Assembly (NCBI GenBank): GCA_003153155.1
Contig: PLWV01000030.1
Coordinates: forward strand, 783 to 64,782
DNA length: 64,000 nt
Origin: Gallionella sp.
GTDB taxonomy: Bacteria > Pseudomonadota > Gammaproteobacteria > Burkholderiales > Gallionellaceae
Reading direction: 5' to 3'
In this document: positions 23,039 to 33,848 of the stretch, in pieces
Layout: every line of letters starts with the position of its first letter
How positions within the stretch are numbered: position 1 is the stretch's first letter
Notes under the pieces: model-generated
The model's input: the letters and a program-made list of their open reading frames with translations, nothing else
What the model was told of the DNA's origin: nothing
Databases searched by the model: none
Position numbers and translations under genes: made by a program

Positions 23039-23220
23039 ATTGACAATCCGAAATAATCCACACTCCAAGGAAATTTGCCGCTTTTCACCACTTCACTCAG
23101 CAACAAAACCATAAACTTACGCTAACTTATTGTTTTAATTTGATATTATTTAGTTACAAAAAATAGGCAAAGTAACAAAATCCCTTGCGCCACGCCAAGT
23201 TAAAGGGCTATCCCCGAGAG

Positions 23221-23241
23221 TCATCCACAAAGTTATCCACA
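23221..23241 (+). promoter_or_regulatory. pair of DnaA-box-like sites
   Basis: TCATCCACA (23221-23229) and TTATCCACA (23233-23241) lie 3 bp apart in the 346-bp gap between divergent xseA and exbB; the second matches the consensus TTATNCACA exactly. Two sites are too few for an origin; a DnaA-responsive promoter or chance are both possible. The rest of the gap (23039-23384) is AT-rich and probably holds the two divergent promoters. Confidence 0.4.
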
Positions 23242-23384
23242 GGTTTTGTGAGTAAACAGAAATACTCTTTTCAAATGGTAGCTTAGCAAAATAGTGCTGA
23301 AGTAAATCCTGAGAAAGGTTGCTCAACTCAGTGCGACACGCTACAGTTGCGACCTGTTAATTTAAGCACATTTGGAGAATCCGC

Positions 23385-23993
23385 GTGTTTGCAATTGTAG
23401 AAGCGGCCGGCTGGCCGATCTGGTTTTTGATTCTGGCATCCATCATTGCAGTCGGCTTGATCATTGAACGCTTGATGTTTTTGCGCAGCCATCGCATCGC
23501 TCCTCCCACCCTGCTGGACGAAGTCATCAAGGAACTCAAGCAACGCGGTGTCAGCGACGGCATGCTAACCAAACTTGCCGGTAGCTCGCCACTGGGGCGC
23601 ATTTTCGCCGCCGGTTTGAAGAACATCAAAAGTCCTCCCGAAGTGATGAAAGAATCTGTCGAAGAAGTGGGACGTGCAGTCTCACACGATTTGGGACGAT
23701 TCCTTACTACTTTAGGTACGATTGCCTCGATCAGCCCATTGCTGGGCCTGTTCGGCACGGTGGTCGGCATGATCGAAATCTTTGGCTCACAAACTGCGGT
23801 AGGCAACTCGCCGGCGATACTTGCACATGGTATCTCCGTGGCTCTCTACAACACCGCCTATGGTCTGATCGTGGCGATTCCGAGCATGATTTTTTACCGC
23901 CACTTCCGCTCGCAAGTGGATACCCTGACCATAGAGATGGAACAGCAGGCGATCAAACTGGTTGGGATTGTGCACGGCCAACGCACGGGTTAA
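23385..23993 (+). CDS. exbB: MotA/TolQ/ExbB proton channel family protein
   Basis: 202 residues starting at GTG with GGAG seven bases upstream. Three membrane helices: IWFLILASIIAVGLIIERLM near the N-terminus, then TTLGTIASISPLLGLFGTVVG (about 105-130) and LYNTAYGLIVAIPSMIFY (about 150-170), as in ExbB/TolQ. With ExbD it turns proton flow into force for TonB-dependent uptake or for Tol. No tonB or tol gene is nearby, so the exact partner is open. The gap to exbD is 6 bp. Confidence 0.92.
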   Translation: MFAIVEAAGWPIWFLILASIIAVGLIIERLMFLRSHRIAPPTLLDEVIKELKQRGVSDGMLTKLAGSSPLGRIFAAGLKNIKSPPEVMKESVEEVGRAVSHDLGRFLTTLGTIASISPLLGLFGTVVGMIEIFGSQTAVGNSPAILAHGISVALYNTAYGLIVAIPSMIFYRHFRSQVDTLTIEMEQQAIKLVGIVHGQRTG

Positions 23994-23999
23994 TCAGTA

Positions 24000-24419
24000 A
24001 TGAACTTCCGACTTGGGCGTAGACGCGAAGAACCGGAGATCAATCTGATCCCGATGATAGACGTATTGCTGGTGATTTTAATTTTCATGATGGTGACCAC
24101 CAGCTACGCCAAGTTTTCCGAATTGCAGATCAATCTGCCGCAAGCGGGCGGAGAAGCATCCGGCACAAAGGCCAATATCATCAACGTTGCGGTGGATGCC
24201 TCGGAGCACTATGCCATCAACAATCAAGGCCTGTCTTACACCGGTGTAGACGCGTTGGCAGCTTCCCTGAAAAATGCTGCGGGCGATCAAACCGACCCCA
24301 CCATCGTCATTAACGCCGATGCCAAAGCCACTCATCAATCCGTGATAAACGTGATGGAAGCGGCAAGGCGGGCCGGCTATGGGCGCATCACCTTCACCAC
24401 GCAGAGCCAACCCAAATAA
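24000..24419 (+). CDS. exbD: ExbD/TolR biopolymer transport protein
   Basis: 139 residues: a short cytoplasmic start, one membrane helix (INLIPMIDVLLVILIFMMV, about 15-33) containing the conserved proton-carrying Asp, and a periplasmic domain ending ARRAGYGRITFTTQ. It forms the motor complex with the ExbB-like protein just upstream. The stop codon lies at the edge of a small inverted-repeat element. Confidence 0.92.
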   Translation: MNFRLGRRREEPEINLIPMIDVLLVILIFMMVTTSYAKFSELQINLPQAGGEASGTKANIINVAVDASEHYAINNQGLSYTGVDALAASLKNAAGDQTDPTIVINADAKATHQSVINVMEAARRAGYGRITFTTQSQPK

Positions 24420-24544
24420 TTCCAATCCTATTTCATCGGTGAAACAGCGTTGGCTTCCTCGCTCACTCCTAGCCGTGCTATCAGCACTGTCTGCGTCGTT
24501 TGCTCGTCGCAGCCTTGTTTGACCTTCGAAATAGAATTGGAATG
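24418..24544. repeat. 127-bp element with 17-bp terminal inverted repeats
   Basis: Left end AATTCCAATCCTATTTC and right end GAAATAGAATTGGAATG are inverted repeats matching at 15 of 17 positions. The interior has no ORF. It fills the whole exbD-lpxK gap; its right end supplies part of the GGAATGAGG that precedes the lpxK ATG. Confidence 0.7.
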
Positions 24545-24548
24545 AGGC

Positions 24549-25541
24549 ATGAATTGGCTTGAACACCACTGGTATCGCATCACCCCGCTGCACCTGATTC
24601 TTTTCCCGATCAGCCTGGTTTTTCGCATGCTGGTGGCGTTGCGTCGCGAGTTGTATCGCAGCGGCATCCTGACCAGCCATCAATTGCTGCTACCGGTCAT
24701 CGTGGTCGGCAACATCAGTGTCGGCGGAACCGGCAAAACCCCGCTCACGCTTGCCTTGGCACAACAACTCATCGAGCGCGGCTGGCATCCGCTCATCGTC
24801 AGCCGCGGCTACGGCCGCACAATCTCAAGCCCGCAACCAGTAAGCCTATCAAGCACAACCGCACAAGTCGGAGACGAACCTTTGTTGATGGCGCAACGCG
24901 ATATTTGTCCGGTGTGGGTAGGTGCGGATCGCGTCGCCACGGCGCGCGCGGCGTTGCAAGCCCGTCCGCAATGCGATGTCGTGCTGTGTGATGATGGCTT
25001 GCAGCATTACCGCCTGCAGCGCGATGCGGAGATTGCGGTCATCGACGGCGCGCGCGGATTTGGCAATGGTTTGATGCTCCCCGCCGGCCCGCTACGCGAA
25101 CCGGTATCGCGCTTGGAGACTGTGGACGCGGTGGTGGTGAACGGCGATTCTTCACCAGCGGGCCAATATGCGATGCGCTTATCGGGAGATATGTTCTATA
25201 ACCTGCTCGACCCCGATATGAAAGTCTCTGAAGATCATTTTTATAATCAAAAAAGCCATGCCGTCGCGGGCATCGGAAATCCTCAACGTTACTTCCGGCA
25301 TCTGGAAAAACTGGGTATCTCCTTCACGCCGCACGCTTTTCCCGACCATCATCCTTACCGCGCAGCCGACCTGTCCTTCACGGATTGCGATGCGCTACTC
25401 CTGACCGAAAAAGATGCGGTAAAATGCGCCGCATTCGCTGATGCGCGATATTGGGTATTGCGTGTGGATGCCCAAATCGACCCAGCCCTGATAGACCACA
25501 TACTGCGAAAGATCGCCCCCCATGGACACCAAACTGCTTGA
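24549..25541 (+). CDS. lpxK: tetraacyldisaccharide 4'-kinase
   Basis: A 330-residue inner-membrane-associated kinase that phosphorylates the lipid A precursor to lipid IVA. N-terminal hydrophobic helix ([17 protein letters not shown]), P-loop [20 protein letters not shown] (about 54-73), [15 protein letters not shown] and FPDHHPY are typical. It overlaps the next gene by 20 bp and is followed by kdsB, so lipid A and Kdo genes are cotranscribed. Confidence 0.95.
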   Translation: MNWLEHHWYRITPLHLILFPISLVFRMLVALRRELYRSGILTSHQLLLPVIVVGNISVGGTGKTPLTLALAQQLIERGWHPLIVSRGYGRTISSPQPVSLSSTTAQVGDEPLLMAQRDICPVWVGADRVATARAALQARPQCDVVLCDDGLQHYRLQRDAEIAVIDGARGFGNGLMLPAGPLREPVSRLETVDAVVVNGDSSPAGQYAMRLSGDMFYNLLDPDMKVSEDHFYNQKSHAVAGIGNPQRYFRHLEKLGISFTPHAFPDHHPYRAADLSFTDCDALLLTEKDAVKCAAFADARYWVLRVDAQIDPALIDHILRKIAPHGHQTA

Positions 25542-25706
25542 TATCCTCGTTTGCCCGTTGTGCAAATCTCCGCTGGTCTATCAAAAAGCCGCGCAGGAAC
25601 TGATCTGCAAGGCTGACCGGCTGGCCTTCAAAATCGAAGACGATATTCCGGTGATGCTGGTCGATGAAGCGCGCAAGCTCACCCCAGAAGAAGCCGAAAA
25701 AATTCA

Positions 25707-25710
<4 letters not shown>
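25522..25710 (+). CDS. Trm112/YcaR-family small protein
   Basis: 62 residues: [20 protein letters not shown] opens the protein with a CPLC pair, and [12 protein letters not shown] is the conserved tail. The second Cys pair of some relatives is reduced to one Cys (ELIC). Homologues sit between lpxK and kdsB in many proteobacteria; function is not established. It overlaps both neighbours (20 and 4 bp). Confidence 0.9.
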
Positions 25711-27283
<1,573 letters not shown>

Positions 27284-27285
27284 TC

Positions 27286-27696
27286 ATGGCTGACAAACCC
27301 ATTCTCACCTTGGAAGATGCCAAGCGCATCGCCACAGCGGCGCAAGCCGAAGCGCAACGCAACGACTGGCGCGTGGTGATCGCCGTGGTGGACGATGGCG
27401 GTCATCTGCTGTATTTGCAGCGCAGTCACGACACCCAGTTTGGCAGTGTGGAAATTGCGATCCAAAAAGCCCATGCGGCAGTGGCTTTTCAACGTCCCAC
27501 CAAGGCCTCGGAAGATGCGGTGCAGAGCGGCCGATTGATACATCTCGTCCTCCCCGGCATGATCCCTGCCGAAGGCGGTGTGCCGCTGCAGATTGATGGT
27601 GTGGTCGTGGGTGGCCTGGGGATCAGCGGCGTGCGCTCGTTCCAGGACGGGCAAATCGCAGCAGCAGGTGTGGCTGTCCTGACTGATGAAGATTAA
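27286..27696 (+). CDS. GlcG/HbpS-family protein
   Basis: 136 residues: ILTLEDAKRIATAAQAEAQR at the N-terminus, VIAVVDDGGHLLYLQR, QIDGVVVGGLGISGVRS and QIAAAGVAVL near the end are hallmarks of the GlcG/HbpS family (heme- or cobalamin-binding in some members, unknown in most). No signal peptide, so cytosolic here. It follows adk after 2 bp and is probably cotranscribed. The ligand cannot be deduced. Confidence 0.85.
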   Translation: MADKPILTLEDAKRIATAAQAEAQRNDWRVVIAVVDDGGHLLYLQRSHDTQFGSVEIAIQKAHAAVAFQRPTKASEDAVQSGRLIHLVLPGMIPAEGGVPLQIDGVVVGGLGISGVRSFQDGQIAAAGVAVLTDED

Positions 27697-27701
27697 CAAT
27701 G

Positions 27702-28038
27702 GGGAGCCTCTAGAAATTCGCTTTTGCGGGATGAAGCGCAAGGAGCCGCCAACCCCCTTCCTAACCTTCCCCCAGAGGGGAATGAACGATCGCCTCCTCT
27801 CCCTTCGGGGGAGGATTGAGGTGGGGGCTGTGCGAATGACGAGGCATATCGGATAGATAGACGCACCCGCAAGGGGTAGGCCGCGCGGTTCCCGTAACTG
27901 AAGCTACGACCGCTGCGCACAGGAGTGAGCGAGCACGCGACGCCGCGAGCGAGAGGGTCGCTACGCAGTAGCGGGGCACCCGTCGGCCTACTCCTTGCGG
28001 GTGGATTCGCCCGGAAAATGAATTTATAGAGGTTCCCA
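27702..28038. mobile_element. MITE-like element, copy 2
   Basis: Left end GGGAGCCTCTAGAAATTCG and right end GAATTTATAGAGGTTCCC are inverted repeats of the same family as copies 1, 3 and 4. AATG occurs on both sides, a possible 4-bp target duplication that contains the next start codon. The interior differs from copies 1 and 3: a REP-like unit and a 20-bp inverted repeat (CACCCGCAAGGGGTAGGCCG at 27864 against 27984, one mismatch). No transposase. The right end supplies AGAGG for the carbonic-anhydrase-like gene. Confidence 0.75.
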
Positions 28039-28581
28039 ATGCTCTATCGCCTGAACGAACGCGTCCCCGAACTACGCGGTGAACAACATTTCATCGCCGA
28101 CAATGCCTCAGTCATCGGCACCGTCATTCTGGAAAACAATGTCAGCGTGTGGTTCAACGCCGTGCTGCGCGGCGACAACGAACCGATCCACATCGGCGCG
28201 AACAGCAACATCCAGGATGGTGCGGTGTTGCACACCGATCCCGGTGTGCCCCTCACTGTCGCAGCAAACGTCACGGTGGGACATCAGGCCACGCTGCATG
28301 GCTGCACCATAGGTGAAGGCAGCCTGATCGGCATCAAGGCGGTGATACTCAATCACAGCATCATCGGCAGAAACTGCTTGATCGGCGCGAACACCCTGAT
28401 CACCGAAGGCAAGGTTATCCCCGATAATTCACTGGTAATTGGTACGCCGGGACAAGTGGTACGCGCATTGACGGAAGCAGAAATCGCCGCGCTGCACGCC
28501 AACACCGCGCACTACGTGGAACTTATGGCACGCTATGCCGACGGACTGCATCCTATAACCCACAAGTGCACGACACTATAA
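28039..28581 (+). CDS. gamma-carbonic anhydrase-like left-handed beta-helix protein
   Basis: 180 residues of hexapeptide repeats ([55 protein letters not shown]) with three metal-ligand histidines in the expected places ([13 protein letters not shown]). This is the YrdA/CaiE/gamma-CA group; many members are assembly factors or have no measured carbonic anhydrase activity. The ATG at 28039 directly follows AGAGGTTCCCA from the MITE end. The C-terminus [10 protein letters not shown] is encoded by a 23-bp tandem repeat that continues past the stop. Confidence 0.9.
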   Translation: MLYRLNERVPELRGEQHFIADNASVIGTVILENNVSVWFNAVLRGDNEPIHIGANSNIQDGAVLHTDPGVPLTVAANVTVGHQATLHGCTIGEGSLIGIKAVILNHSIIGRNCLIGANTLITEGKVIPDNSLVIGTPGQVVRALTEAEIAALHANTAHYVELMARYADGLHPITHKCTTL

Positions 28582-28622
28582 CCCACAAGTGCACGACACT
28601 ATAGCCAACAAATGTACGACGC
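28554..28622 (+). repeat. three tandem copies of a 23-bp unit
   Basis: Unit TATAACCCACAAGTGCACGA plus CAC: copies at 28554 and 28577 are identical and a third at 28600 is diverged (TATAGCCAACAAATGTACGA). The array spans the stop codon of the gamma-CA-like gene. Confidence 0.9.
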
Positions 28623-28730
28623 TTATCCAAAATTCGAAGTATCCTAGACACCTGAAGTTGCTTCTCGGTGCTCTAGCATGCGTTTTGAATGTCGGGGCGG
28701 TTGGCTGATTTATCTTTAGGGAGGGGTACC

Positions 28731-30773
28731 ATGTCAGGTGGTTTGGGATTTGCGTTGTTATGCGCCATTGTCGCAATCTTTTACGGCATATTTTCCATCA
28801 AATGGATTGTCGGTAAACCAACCGGCAACGAAAAAATGCGCGGGATTGCCGCCGCAATACAGGAAGGCGCTTCCGCCTACCTGAATCGGCAATACACCAC
28901 TATCGGCATAGTCGGTGCAATTTTGTTTGTCGTTATTTTTGTCGCTCTGAAATGGCCGACCGCCGTCGGCTTCGCCATCGGCGCGATCCTGTCGGGATTG
29001 ACCGGCTATATTGGCATGAACGTATCGGTGCGCGCCAATGTGCGTACCGCTGAAGCTGCCAAAGAAAGCCTGAACGCAGCATTGAACATATCCTTCAAAG
29101 GTGGCGCGATCACCGGCATGTTGGTAGTGGGCTTAGGTCTGCTCGGGGTGGCGGGCTATTACGCTTTCCTCACCCTGATGATGGGCACCAATACCGAAGA
29201 TGCAACGCATGCTCTGGTGGGTCTGGCCTTCGGCGGTTCGCTGATTTCCATCTTCGCCCGTCTTGGCGGCGGCATTTTCACCAAGGGCGCTGACGTAGGT
29301 GCCGACTTGGTGGGTAAGGTCGAAGCCGGCATTCCCGAGGACGACCCGCGCAACCCGGCGGTAATCGCCGACAACGTCGGTGACAACGTCGGCGACTGCG
29401 CCGGTATGGCGGCCGACTTGTTCGAGACTTACGCGGTCACCATCATCGCCACCATGTTGCTGGGCGGTTTACTGATAACCGGTGCCGGTCCGAATGCGGT
29501 GATCTATCCGCTGGTGCTGGGCGGCTTCTCCATCATCGCTTCCATCGTCGGCACCTTTTTCGTCACAGCACGTGAGGGCGGAAAGATCATGAACGCGCTG
29601 TATCGCGGCTTGGCCGTCTCCGCCATGCTGGCGGCAATCGCCTTCTACCCCATCACTACCATGATGATGGGCGATGGCGTGATGATAGACGGCATGCTGG
29701 TTTCGGCACAGCATATTTACTATGCCACCTTGATCGGTCTGGCACTGACCGCTGCCATGGTGTGGATCACTGAATACTACACCGCCACCGAATATGCGCC
29801 GGTGCGCCATATCGCCGAAGCTTCCACCACCGGCCACGGCACCAACGTGATCGCCGGCTTGGGCGTTTCGATGAAGTCCACTGCCGCTCCGGTACTCGCC
29901 GTTTGTCTGGCGATCTGGGGTGCTTACGAACTGGCCGGACTCTACGGCATCGCCATCGCCGCGACCTCGATGCTGTCCATGGCCGGCATCATCGTGGCGC
30001 TGGATGCTTACGGTCCGATCACCGACAACGCCGGCGGCATCGCCCAGATGGCCAACTTGCCGGATGACGTGCGCAAGATCACCGACGCGCTGGACGCAGT
30101 GGGCAACACCACCAAAGCCGTCACCAAAGGCTATGCCATCGGCTCCGCCGGTCTGGCCGCGCTGGTATTGTTCGCCGACTACACCCACACCTTGCAGGCT
30201 AAGCTGGGGGGCGTGGTCACGACCTTCGATCTGTCCAACCACATGGTCATCATCGGCCTGTTCATCGGCGGCATGGTGCCTTACTTGTTCGCCGCGATGG
30301 GCATGGAAGCAGTCGGCCGCGCCGCCGGATCAGTTGTGGTGGAAGTACGCCGCCAGTTCAAGGAAATTCCGGGCATCATGGAAGGAACCGGCAAACCGCA
30401 ATACGGCACTTGCGTGGACATGCTGACCAAGGCCGCAATCAAAGAAATGATCGTCCCGTCGCTGCTGCCCATTGCAGTGCCTTTGATAGTCGGCCTGACA
30501 CTCGGCGCACAGGCACTGGGCGGCGTACTGGTCGGCACCATCATCACCGGTATCTTCGTGGCAATTTCCATGACCACCGGCGGTGGCGCGTGGGATAACG
30601 CCAAGAAATACATCGAAGAAGGCAACTTCGGCGGCAAAGGTTCGGAAGCACATAAGGCAGCGGTGACAGGCGACACTGTGGGCGACCCGTACAAGGACAC
30701 CGCCGGCCCTGCTGTGAATCCGCTGATCAAGATCATCAACATCGTTGCGCTGATGATCGTACCGCTGATTTAA
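28731..30773 (+). CDS. hppA: K+-independent H+-translocating pyrophosphatase
   Basis: A 680-residue, about 16-helix membrane pump that couples PPi hydrolysis to proton export. Substrate-site motifs are [20 protein letters not shown] and [20 protein letters not shown], with a further acidic cluster near the C-terminus ([20 protein letters not shown]). [17 protein letters not shown] has Lys where potassium-dependent enzymes have Ala, which by family knowledge marks the K+-independent type. The start at ATG 28731 after AGGGAGGGG is preferred over the track start at 28689. A terminator follows. It pairs functionally with pfp and ppa in this window. Confidence 0.96.
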   Translation: MSGGLGFALLCAIVAIFYGIFSIKWIVGKPTGNEKMRGIAAAIQEGASAYLNRQYTTIGIVGAILFVVIFVALKWPTAVGFAIGAILSGLTGYIGMNVSVRANVRTAEAAKESLNAALNISFKGGAITGMLVVGLGLLGVAGYYAFLTLMMGTNTEDATHALVGLAFGGSLISIFARLGGGIFTKGADVGADLVGKVEAGIPEDDPRNPAVIADNVGDNVGDCAGMAADLFETYAVTIIATMLLGGLLITGAGPNAVIYPLVLGGFSIIASIVGTFFVTAREGGKIMNALYRGLAVSAMLAAIAFYPITTMMMGDGVMIDGMLVSAQHIYYATLIGLALTAAMVWITEYYTATEYAPVRHIAEASTTGHGTNVIAGLGVSMKSTAAPVLAVCLAIWGAYELAGLYGIAIAATSMLSMAGIIVALDAYGPITDNAGGIAQMANLPDDVRKITDALDAVGNTTKAVTKGYAIGSAGLAALVLFADYTHTLQAKLGGVVTTFDLSNHMVIIGLFIGGMVPYLFAAMGMEAVGRAAGSVVVEVRRQFKEIPGIMEGTGKPQYGTCVDMLTKAAIKEMIVPSLLPIAVPLIVGLTLGAQALGGVLVGTIITGIFVAISMTTGGGAWDNAKKYIEEGNFGGKGSEAHKAAVTGDTVGDPYKDTAGPAVNPLIKIINIVALMIVPLI

Positions 30774-30782
30774 GCCGGGCTG

Positions 30783-30974
30783 TTAGAACAAAAACCGGCG
30801 GAACAAGAAAACAGGGCGGACCTTCCACCCTGTTTTTTTCGCCTGTCCCTGATCGATCCAAAACACCTCTGCCTCTACCCTGCCCATCGTCACCGGATAG
30901 CGCTTGTCTTGAAACAAAATAAAGTGTTTAATCCGGTCTGAATAATACTGTTTTTGGGTGTCGATAGTTTGCAC
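30783..30974 (-). pseudogene. N-terminal remnant of an integron-integrase-like tyrosine recombinase
   Basis: A 63-codon minus-strand ORF whose first 40 residues (YYSDRIKHFILFQDKRYPVT, MGRVEAEVFW) match the pattern of the core-binding domain of IntI-type integrases (Y..WIR.FI.FHGKRHP..MG..EVEAFL). The match ends abruptly and the ORF runs into the hppA terminator hairpin; the catalytic domain with the R-H-R-Y residues is absent. I read it as a truncated gene. It starts with GTG and may not be expressed. Confidence 0.6.
30808..30838 (+). terminator. intrinsic terminator after hppA
   Basis: ACAGGGCGGA, loop CCT and TCCACCCTGT form a 10-bp stem with one mismatch, followed by TTTTTTT. The A tract on the other side could make it act in both directions. 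Confidence 0.75.
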
Positions 30975-31016
30975 GGGATATGCTCTTTAATAATGACTCC
31001 AAAATAAGGTATTGCC

Positions 31017-31445
31017 ATGCAAAGCGCTGCTGACGTTACGACTGTCGCTCATGTCATTCAACTAGCCGTTGCACCAGTATTTCTGTTGACCGGTGTCGGC
31101 GCAATTCTCGCTGTGATCACGAATCGTCTCGCCCGCATCGTGGATCGCTCCAGGGTGTTGAGCAACTCAAGCGATCAAAAGCAGTCCGCGCAGAAGGAAG
31201 AAATGGCGATGCTTGCGCGTAGAGCGCGATGGGTTCATTGGGCGGTTAGCTTATGCACAATGTCTGCTCTCTTCATCTGTATCGTGATCGCGGCACTTTT
31301 TGTAGGCTCTGAAATAGGCATGGATCCATCGCGCGCAGTTTCACTGCTTTTCATTTCAGCAATGCTGACGTTGATTTCCGGTTTGTTGTGTTTCCTCCGT
31401 GAAATATCTCTAGCCACAGGAAGCATAGGAATACGAAAAAAATAG
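31017..31445 (+). CDS. DUF2721 family membrane protein
   Basis: 142 residues, three membrane helices (VIQLAVAPVFLLTGVGAILA; WAVSLCTMSALFICIVIAAL; AVSLLFISAMLTLISGLLCF) and the LAVITNRLARIVDRSR segment typical of DUF2721 proteins. Function is unknown. AAGG stands eight bases before the ATG. The next gene follows in the same direction after a short gap. Confidence 0.8.
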   Translation: MQSAADVTTVAHVIQLAVAPVFLLTGVGAILAVITNRLARIVDRSRVLSNSSDQKQSAQKEEMAMLARRARWVHWAVSLCTMSALFICIVIAALFVGSEIGMDPSRAVSLLFISAMLTLISGLLCFLREISLATGSIGIRKK

Positions 31446-31511
31446 GATACACAGCGATTGAAATTGATCGCATTTAACCTTGCCCCCTTGACCCCTTTAA
31501 CCTCCCATTCT

Positions 31512-32417
31512 ATGAAGCAGAAGCCATCGCGTGTATTGATCGTCGGATATGGTGAAATGGGGCATGCGATGGAGCATTTGCTGGGGGGAAAACATCAATT
31601 GGCGATCTATGACTGCCGCCCTATAGAAGGCTTGCCTTCCATCAACGTTGAACAACAAGCGGCACTAGCCGATTTTTTGTTGCTCTGTGTGCCTGCTTCT
31701 CCCCATCATGAACTTCTTGCAAGGCTCGCCCCTCATTTGCAAAGCCATTGCATTTGTCTCAGCATCGCCAAGGGCCTTGATGATAAAGGGCGGACACCGG
31801 CGCAAATATATGAACAGATATTCAATGGGCAACAGCCTTACTGCTTACTTTATGGCCCGATGATCTCAGAGGAAATCCGCGCAGATCGATATTCCTTCGC
31901 TGAATTGGGTTGTGCAGATATTTCGATCTACCGCAAGGTGCGAGACCTTTATCAGGACACCAGGCTGTATATCAAGCACAGCACCGATATACCGGGTATC
32001 TCCTGGTCTGTCATTCTCAAGAACGTTTATGCCATTGCTTTCGGCATGGCGGATGAACTTCAGCTCGGCGACAATATGCGCGGTTTTCTGGCGGTGACAG
32101 CATTGGCAGAACTGGGTTCTATCGTGAAACAGATGGGCGGGAAGCCAGCCGCACCTTTGCATCTGGCCGGGCTGGGTGATCTCATCACCACCGCCACCAG
32201 TGCCGGATCTCATCATCATGAACTGGGGCGCAAACTTGCCAGAGGCGAGACGGGAGACATCAGTGGTGAAGGCATACATACGCTTAAAATGATGGGGAAA
32301 TACCGCCTGTGCGACACCGCACCTTATCCCTTGTACGGCCTTATCCATGATGTTGTGCAAGAACCGATCGACGTGGCGCAAAGATTTCGCGAGTATCTGG
32401 TCTGCGTCCAACGATAG
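31512..32417 (+). CDS. NAD(P)-dependent glycerol-3-phosphate dehydrogenase-like protein
   Basis: 301 residues from the ATG at 31512; a TTG at 31458 with AGGA upstream is an alternative. Rossmann start VLIVGYGEMGHAMEHLL, then LCLSIAKGL-like CICLSIAKGLDD, and the C-terminal catalytic region WSVILKNVYAIAFGMADEL and GLGDLITTATS agree with the GpsA family, in which the Lys of LKN is catalytic. Sequence is clearly divergent from core GpsA, so the substrate may differ. The gene ends before a 215-bp repeat cluster. Confidence 0.7.
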   Translation: MKQKPSRVLIVGYGEMGHAMEHLLGGKHQLAIYDCRPIEGLPSINVEQQAALADFLLLCVPASPHHELLARLAPHLQSHCICLSIAKGLDDKGRTPAQIYEQIFNGQQPYCLLYGPMISEEIRADRYSFAELGCADISIYRKVRDLYQDTRLYIKHSTDIPGISWSVILKNVYAIAFGMADELQLGDNMRGFLAVTALAELGSIVKQMGGKPAAPLHLAGLGDLITTATSAGSHHHELGRKLARGETGDISGEGIHTLKMMGKYRLCDTAPYPLYGLIHDVVQEPIDVAQRFREYLVCVQR

Positions 32418-32504
32418 AAAAGCTGGGCTGGCTCGATCTACCCCCTGCTCTTCTCACGATCAGTCAGCGAACCCTCCGAAAAACTTATGATAGAACCTCT
32501 GATA

Positions 32505-32655
32505 GGACTACTAGCCATCTGACTAACCCAGCAAAGGACGCTGGGCAAGTCATTGGTTATAGCCATTCCACTAGGCTATCAGCCGAAGAGCTTTTGGCCG
32601 GGCACCCGAAAGACGATAGCCAAGTGGCTGGTTATGGCCGGGCACCCGCGAGACG
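32505..32655 (+). repeat. cluster of two variable-stem palindromes and GHPSEK-type repeats
   Basis: 32512-32560: TAGCCATCTGACTAA, CCCAGC, AAAGGAC, GCTGGG, CAAGTCATTGGTTAT. Directly after, 32561-32635: TAGCCATTCCACTAG, stem GCTATC, a loop enlarged by GAAGAGCTTTTGGCCGGGCA and CCCG, stem GATAGC, CAAGTGGCTGGTTAT. A further GGCCGGGCACCCG unit overlaps the 3' end of the methyltransferase gene and supplies its stop region. Confidence 0.8.
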
Positions 32656-33786
32656 CCACAACGATGTGATCTCCGCCGCACGGGCGGTGTGCAGCGGATC
32701 AGCAGCATCGGAAACCTTGGGATGATGCGGCTTAACATCCATCCGCCCGATCACTTTCAACCCTGCCGCATCGAATGCAGCCAGCATCTCATCTCGAGTA
32801 CGCAGGCCCAGATGCTCGGCTATATCCGAGAGCACCAACCAGCCCTCGCCGCCAGGCTCGAGATGCGCAGCCAGCCCGCTGAGGAATCCGCGCAGCATGC
32901 GGCTGTCCGGGTCGAATATCGCACGCTCGATGGGAGAGTTGGGGCGAGCCGGTATCCACGGTGGGTTACAGACGATCAGCGGCGCTTTTCCTGCGGGGAA
33001 CAAATCGGCTTGCACCACCTCCACCTGTGCACTCAGCCCGAGCCGCGCGATGTTCTCGCGGGCGCACGCCAATGCTCTAGGGTCTTGATCGGTGGCCACG
33101 ATGTGCTTGACTCCACGGCGCGCCAGCACCGCGGCCAGCACGCCGGTCCCGGTGCCGATGTCGAAGGCCAATTCGGTCGAAGGCAGCGGCGCTTCGTTCA
33201 CCAACCCCACATACTCACCGCGCACCGGCGAGTACACGCCATAGTGCGGGTGGATACGCGCACCGAGCGCCGGAATCTCGACGCCCTTCTTGCGCCATTC
33301 ATGCGCGCCGATCAAACCCAGCAGTTCGCGCAGCGACACCACGGAAGGCTCGCTCGGGTGCCCGGACAAAAGCTTTCCATCTCCCGCACCATACGCTTCT
33401 GTGCAGGCTTGCCGCATGTCCGGCGCACGGCGCAGCGGGATGGTGTAATCGCTATCCAGCGACACTAAAATCATCGCCAGCGCGCGTGTGCGTTGCGATT
33501 GTGACTGGCGATGCAGATTGAAAGCCGCGCCAGCCACCTCGGATGTCTTGCGGGGCTTGCGGTCGGCCCGCCGCGACATCGCCAACAACAACTGCCGCGC
33601 GTTCTGAAAATCGCCTTGCCACAACAGTGCAGTCCCCTCGCAGGCCAAGCCATATGCCTCATCTGCCTTCATCGTGTCGTCCGCGATGACCACGCGCTTG
33701 GGCGGCGCTGCGCCACTCTCGGAACGCCATCGGGCGGAGCGCTCCTTGTCTGCCTCAGTCCATCTGATGGTTGGGTGTTCACTCAC
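32632..33786 (-). CDS. class I SAM-dependent methyltransferase (PrmC/HemK-like)
   Basis: 384 residues. The C-terminal half has SAM motif I AFDIGTGTGVLAAVLARRGV, motif II VATDQDPRALACARENI and the amide/amine methyltransferase signature IVCNPPWIPA (NPPW, about residue 272). The N-terminal 160 residues are helical and unassigned. A GDGKLLSGHPSE segment (about 135-146) is encoded by the dispersed GCTTTTGTCCGGGCACCCG repeat in frame, and the last residues and stop also come from a repeat. The substrate could be a protein Gln/Asn or RNA; not determinable. Confidence 0.75.
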   Translation of the reverse strand: MSEHPTIRWTEADKERSARWRSESGAAPPKRVVIADDTMKADEAYGLACEGTALLWQGDFQNARQLLLAMSRRADRKPRKTSEVAGAAFNLHRQSQSQRTRALAMILVSLDSDYTIPLRRAPDMRQACTEAYGAGDGKLLSGHPSEPSVVSLRELLGLIGAHEWRKKGVEIPALGARIHPHYGVYSPVRGEYVGLVNEAPLPSTELAFDIGTGTGVLAAVLARRGVKHIVATDQDPRALACARENIARLGLSAQVEVVQADLFPAGKAPLIVCNPPWIPARPNSPIERAIFDPDSRMLRGFLSGLAAHLEPGGEGWLVLSDIAEHLGLRTRDEMLAAFDAAGLKVIGRMDVKPHHPKVSDAADPLHTARAAEITSLWRLAGARP

Positions 33787-33848
33787 ATCAACACCTTACA
33801 CTCGCAGAAAGAACAGCCCAGTTTGTAAGTCAGGTTAGGTCGTAGTCT

